Shown here: positions 61,542-64,000 of the stretch, piece after piece | Position numbering within the stretch: position 1 is the first letter of the stretch | Layout of the letters: the number at the start of each line of letters is the position of its first letter | Assembly (NCBI GenBank): GCA_028864975.1 | Contig: JAGWLG010000005.1 | Span: forward strand, 62,001 to 126,000 | Source of the DNA: Thermoplasmata archaeon | GTDB lineage: Archaea > Thermoplasmatota > Thermoplasmata > Lutacidiplasmatales > UBA184 | Reading direction: 5' to 3' | DNA: 64,000 nt | Made by a program: the position numbers and the translations under genes | The notes under the pieces: generated by a model | Databases searched by the model: none | Told to the model about the DNA's origin: nothing | The model's input: only the letters and a program-made list of their open reading frames with translations

Positions 61542-62027
61542 ATGGCCGGGGGCGGCGCGGCGATCGCGCTCGGGGTCGTGCTTCTCCTTCTCGGCTGCTA
61601 CCTGCTCCTGGGGCCCTACAGCGCGAACCGGTCGTACTACGTTCAGCCGGAACAGGCTTCGCCCTTCTCGCTCCCTAGCTGGTTCGTCTTCCCGGTGGGG
61701 ACCACCATCCAGATCGCCTGGAACGCCATGCAGCCCTCGAGCTGGGTCTCGGTCTACACGTGTTCGTCGATCTCCTCCGGTGTGTGCGAAGGGAAGGGTC
61801 CGTTCGCGATCGCGAACGGGTCTGGCAACTCCGGCAGCGAGACGTTCACGGCGGCCGGGGGGCAGCTCTACGGGATCGTGGCCTCGGACGCCGGGACGCT
61901 CGTCGTCACCGTCCAATTCTCCTCGGCCTACGGGGCCCTCATGTTCCTCGTCTTCACGATGTCGGTCACCGCCTTCGCTGTCGGGTACATGCACATGTTC
62001 CGGCGGGACCGCTACCGCCCCTTCTAG
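61542..62027 (+). CDS. Small membrane protein downstream of the GH5 gene
   Basis: A 161-residue protein with an N-terminal membrane helix (residues about 5-25), an extracytoplasmic domain of about 100 residues with two cysteines and beta-rich sequence, and a second helix near residues 130-150 ending in a basic tail. The ATG lies two bases after the GH5 stop, so the two are co-transcribed and probably work at the same membrane site. No family is recognised. The frame continues upstream into the GH5 gene, but the ATG at 61542 directly precedes the helix. Confidence 0.7.
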   Translation: MAGGGAAIALGVVLLLLGCYLLLGPYSANRSYYVQPEQASPFSLPSWFVFPVGTTIQIAWNAMQPSSWVSVYTCSSISSGVCEGKGPFAIANGSGNSGSETFTAAGGQLYGIVASDAGTLVVTVQFSSAYGALMFLVFTMSVTAFAVGYMHMFRRDRYRPF

Positions 62028-62293
62028 GGAGGGATGGCCGGGCCTGAAGGGGTCTCCCTCTTCGCGACCTCGAACTTCTTCGCGGGGGTCGGGAACATGT
62101 CCTCGAGGGTCAGGCGATTCCCCATCGAATCGTCGAGATAGATACGCCCTCGCTTCTCGTCCCGCGTTCGTGCGTGGGAGTCGTCCCAGAAGCGCTTGTT
62201 CTTCGAAAGTCCGCACTGACAGACCGCCACCGCCTGTCCTCTGACCTGGAGCACGGCGGGGCCTGTGGCGTCATGTCGGACCAGACACTTCAT
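62024..62293 (-). CDS. CDGSH-type iron-sulfur protein with Trp replacing one cluster cysteine
   Basis: An 89-residue protein with the CDGSH (mitoNEET-like) zinc-finger-type fold, normally a 2Fe-2S domain bound by three Cys and one His. Here the signature reads C25-x-C27-x-L-S-K-N-K-R-F-W36-D-D-S-H40. The first two Cys and the His are present, but the third Cys is a Trp (TGG codon). The cluster may be altered, bound with another ligand, or lost. The C-terminal part (GRIYLDDSMGNRLT) is typical of archaeal members. ATG at 62293 has a CTCTATCG element about 24 bp upstream. Its stop overlaps the stop of the convergent gene. Confidence 0.83.
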   Translation of the reverse strand: MKCLVRHDATGPAVLQVRGQAVAVCQCGLSKNKRFWDDSHARTRDEKRGRIYLDDSMGNRLTLEDMFPTPAKKFEVAKRETPSGPAIPP

Positions 62294-62385
62294 GACCGCT
62301 CGCAGTCGATAGAGCTCCTTGGCGGGTCCCTACCTTAGAGGTCACCGGAGGCAGGGCCTCCTCCGCGCACCACCGCAGAGTAGGA

Positions 62386-62394
62386 CCAAATAGG
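62386..62394 (+). promoter_or_regulatory. TATA-like element for the beta-helix gene at 62415
   Basis: CCAAATAGG is centred about 25 bp before the ATG at 62415. Confidence 0.45.
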
Positions 62395-62414
62395 GTCTCG
62401 AAGCATCCTCGCGT

Positions 62415-64000
62415 ATGGGCCGCTTGGTCGGCGTCACCCCCGGAAGAAGCGCCGCGGCCTTCGGCCTCGTGCTCCTGCTGGTGGGGGTCCCGTCGCCTCC
62501 CCACTTGGGTGGCCCCGGCGGGTCCGGATCGGCGGTGCCTTCCCTGGGGGAGATGGTCCAGGCCTTGGGATTGGGAAGTGCGGGCACGCTCCCGTACGTC
62601 GCGCCCTTCCACCCCAGGGCCCCGACGACCTTCTACGTCGCGCCCACCGGTAGCGACACGGCTCCGTGCACCTCCTCCCAGCCGTGTCGGCAACCCTCGG
62701 AAGCGCTCGGCCTCGTGTCGGCCGGGGAGACCATCGACGTGGCGAACGGGGTCTACCTCGGGTTCGACGTGAGCTCGGTCGTCGGGAGCCCCTCGAGCCC
62801 GGTCACGCTCGAGGCCCCTGGCCGCCATGCGGTGCTCACGAACACCGTGAACCGCTCCGACAACCGCGACATCGTCCACATCCTGACCAGCTCGCACATC
62901 GTCCTGGACGGGTTCGAGGCCTTCAACGCGAACCGCGCGGCCGTCCGGATCGACCAGAGCGACAACATCACGGTGACCAACGGCACGTTCGGGAACAACA
63001 CGGTCTGGGGCATCTTCACCGACTTCGACAAGTACAGCGTGCTCGAGCACAACACCTGCTACGGGAGCGTTCAGCAGCACGGCATCTACGTCTCGAACAG
63101 CCCGGTCGCACCCACGTTGCGCTGGAACACGGTCTACAACAACTACGGCGCCGGCATCCAGATCAACGCGGACGCCTCCCAGGGCGGGTGGGGGATCTCG
63201 AGCGGAGGGGATGTCGAGGACAACGTGATCTACGACAACGGGGCCGGGGGCGGGGCCGCCCTCAACTTCGACGGGGTGTGGAACACCCGCGTCGTGAACA
63301 ACCTTCTCTATGGCAACCACGCCACCGGGATCGTGAACTACTACCTGGACGGTCTGACGGGTCCCCACGGCATGACCATCCTGGACAACACCGTGGTCAT
63401 GGCCTCGAACGGCCGTTGGGCCCTGCAGCTCCTCTCCACCACGGGGGAGAACTACGTGCGGAACAACATCCTCGACAACCTGAACCCGGCGCACGGGGGG
63501 GAGGAGTTCGGGACGTGGGGCGATGTGTACAACACCAGCACCGACTACGAGGTCCAGGACACGATCACTGTCGACTCGGTGGGGAACATCTACACGCTGG
63601 CGCAGTGGCAGGGGATGGGGTACGAGCCGCACTCGCTCTCGGCTTCCCCCGCCTCCCTGTTCGTGAACCCCGGCGCGGGGGACTATCATCTCCTCTCCTC
63701 GGCCCCGGCCATCCGTGCCGGAGCGGCGCTGTCGAACGTGACCTTGGACCTGGCCGGGGTACCTCGTCCGACCACGAGCGCTCAGGACATCGGCTGCTAC
63801 CAGTACGGAGCGGCCGTCCTCTCGGCCACCTTCACGGCCGCACCCACGAGCGGGACGGTCCCGCTCTCCGTCGTCTTCTCGAGCACGGTGGTGGGCGGTG
63901 GGAATCCCTTCGTCTACGTCTGGAGGTTCGGTGATGGAGGCGCTCCGTCGGGAGCGGCGGACCCGTCGCACATCTACAACTTGACCGGGACGTTCCCCGT
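62415..64000 (+). CDS. Secreted right-handed beta-helix (pectate-lyase-like) protein with PKD domain, 3' end outside window
   Basis: The frame runs from ATG at 62415 to the end of the window without a stop (528 residues visible). A signal lies at residues 10-30. Residues about 75-115 match the start of pectate-lyase-like helices (TFYVAPTGSDTAPCTSS, then GETIDVANGVY). Residues about 115-455 are parallel beta-helix coils with many N-x-I/V and asparagine-ladder motifs (NNTVWG, EDNVIYDNG, RNNILDN). A PKD domain begins near residue 478 with VWRFGDGG. Such proteins are polysaccharide lyases or binders; no catalytic residues can be named with confidence. With the nearby GH5 enzyme it suggests a polysaccharide-active neighbourhood. 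The start agrees with the promoter spacing. Confidence 0.87.
   Translation, partial: MGRLVGVTPGRSAAAFGLVLLLVGVPSPPHLGGPGGSGSAVPSLGEMVQALGLGSAGTLPYVAPFHPRAPTTFYVAPTGSDTAPCTSSQPCRQPSEALGLVSAGETIDVANGVYLGFDVSSVVGSPSSPVTLEAPGRHAVLTNTVNRSDNRDIVHILTSSHIVLDGFEAFNANRAAVRIDQSDNITVTNGTFGNNTVWGIFTDFDKYSVLEHNTCYGSVQQHGIYVSNSPVAPTLRWNTVYNNYGAGIQINADASQGGWGISSGGDVEDNVIYDNGAGGGAALNFDGVWNTRVVNNLLYGNHATGIVNYYLDGLTGPHGMTILDNTVVMASNGRWALQLLSTTGENYVRNNILDNLNPAHGGEEFGTWGDVYNTSTDYEVQDTITVDSVGNIYTLAQWQGMGYEPHSLSASPASLFVNPGAGDYHLLSSAPAIRAGAALSNVTLDLAGVPRPTTSAQDIGCYQYGAAVLSATFTAAPTSGTVPLSVVFSSTVVGGGNPFVYVWRFGDGGAPSGAADPSHIYNLTGTFP

Overview
This is a GC-rich archaeal chromosome segment. The archaeal signals are a TFB-type transcription factor, a SpoVT/AbrB-PhoU regulator, an RPA-like OB-fold protein, a HerA-type ATPase, ThpR, and a tRNA-Leu(CAG) of archaeal form without an encoded CCA. 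Many start codons lie about 25-30 bp downstream of a TATA-like element, which points to mostly leaderless transcription. The abundance of large Kelch/PKD/InlB-type surface proteins in a GC-rich archaeal background suggests a high-GC Thermoplasmatota-like lineage, perhaps from soil or sediment. That placement is inference and weak; no rRNA is present to test it.

Layout. 1-15.5 kb: the end of a membrane protein, a Kelch/carboxypeptidase-regulatory surface protein, an SRPBCC protein, a Kelch-PKD surface protein, a DnaJ, a 1,903-residue InlB-repeat surface protein with a 495-bp tandem DNA repeat, and a small membrane protein. 15.5-21.4 kb: a 750-bp gene-free stretch ending in a long hairpin, then a tightly coupled operon of two small unknown proteins, a HerA/VirB4-like ATPase with a nuclease-like C-terminus, a type III-like DNA methyltransferase and ThpR. 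21.4-24.8 kb: a small possible DNA-binding protein and a two-subunit flavin/iron-sulfur amine or amino-acid dehydrogenase. 24.8-32.1 kb: a PQQ-propeller surface protein, an AbrB-PhoU regulator, an Ig-like surface protein with a cytosolic zinc ribbon, and a protein that keeps a Fur-type zinc domain without the winged helix. 32.2-35.7 kb: two ABC exporters encoded head to tail.

35.8-49.1 kb: a zinc-type alcohol dehydrogenase, a secreted polyproline protein, an agmatinase/arginase-family enzyme, a repeat surface protein, another Kelch protein, two multi-pass membrane proteins, tRNA-Leu and an alpha/alpha-toroid protein. 49.6-58.1 kb: a zinc-ribbon protein, a Cas4-like nuclease with an apparently dead second copy, a 1,553-residue beta-helix surface protein, a small membrane protein and TFB. 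58.5-64 kb: an RPA-like OB-fold protein, a membrane-anchored GH5 glycosidase with PKD domains, a small membrane protein, a CDGSH protein lacking one cluster cysteine, and a secreted beta-helix protein that runs off the window.

Most coding capacity here goes into exported proteins with one plan: an N-terminal signal, beta-rich extracellular domains dense in N-x-S/T sequons, one C-terminal membrane segment, and a cytosolic tail that is often proline- and acid-rich. Together with the GH5 enzyme this suggests a glycoprotein-coated, polysaccharide-binding or polysaccharide-degrading cell. The HerA-methyltransferase operon and the duplicated Cas4-like nuclease are the best candidates for undescribed DNA-processing or defence functions.
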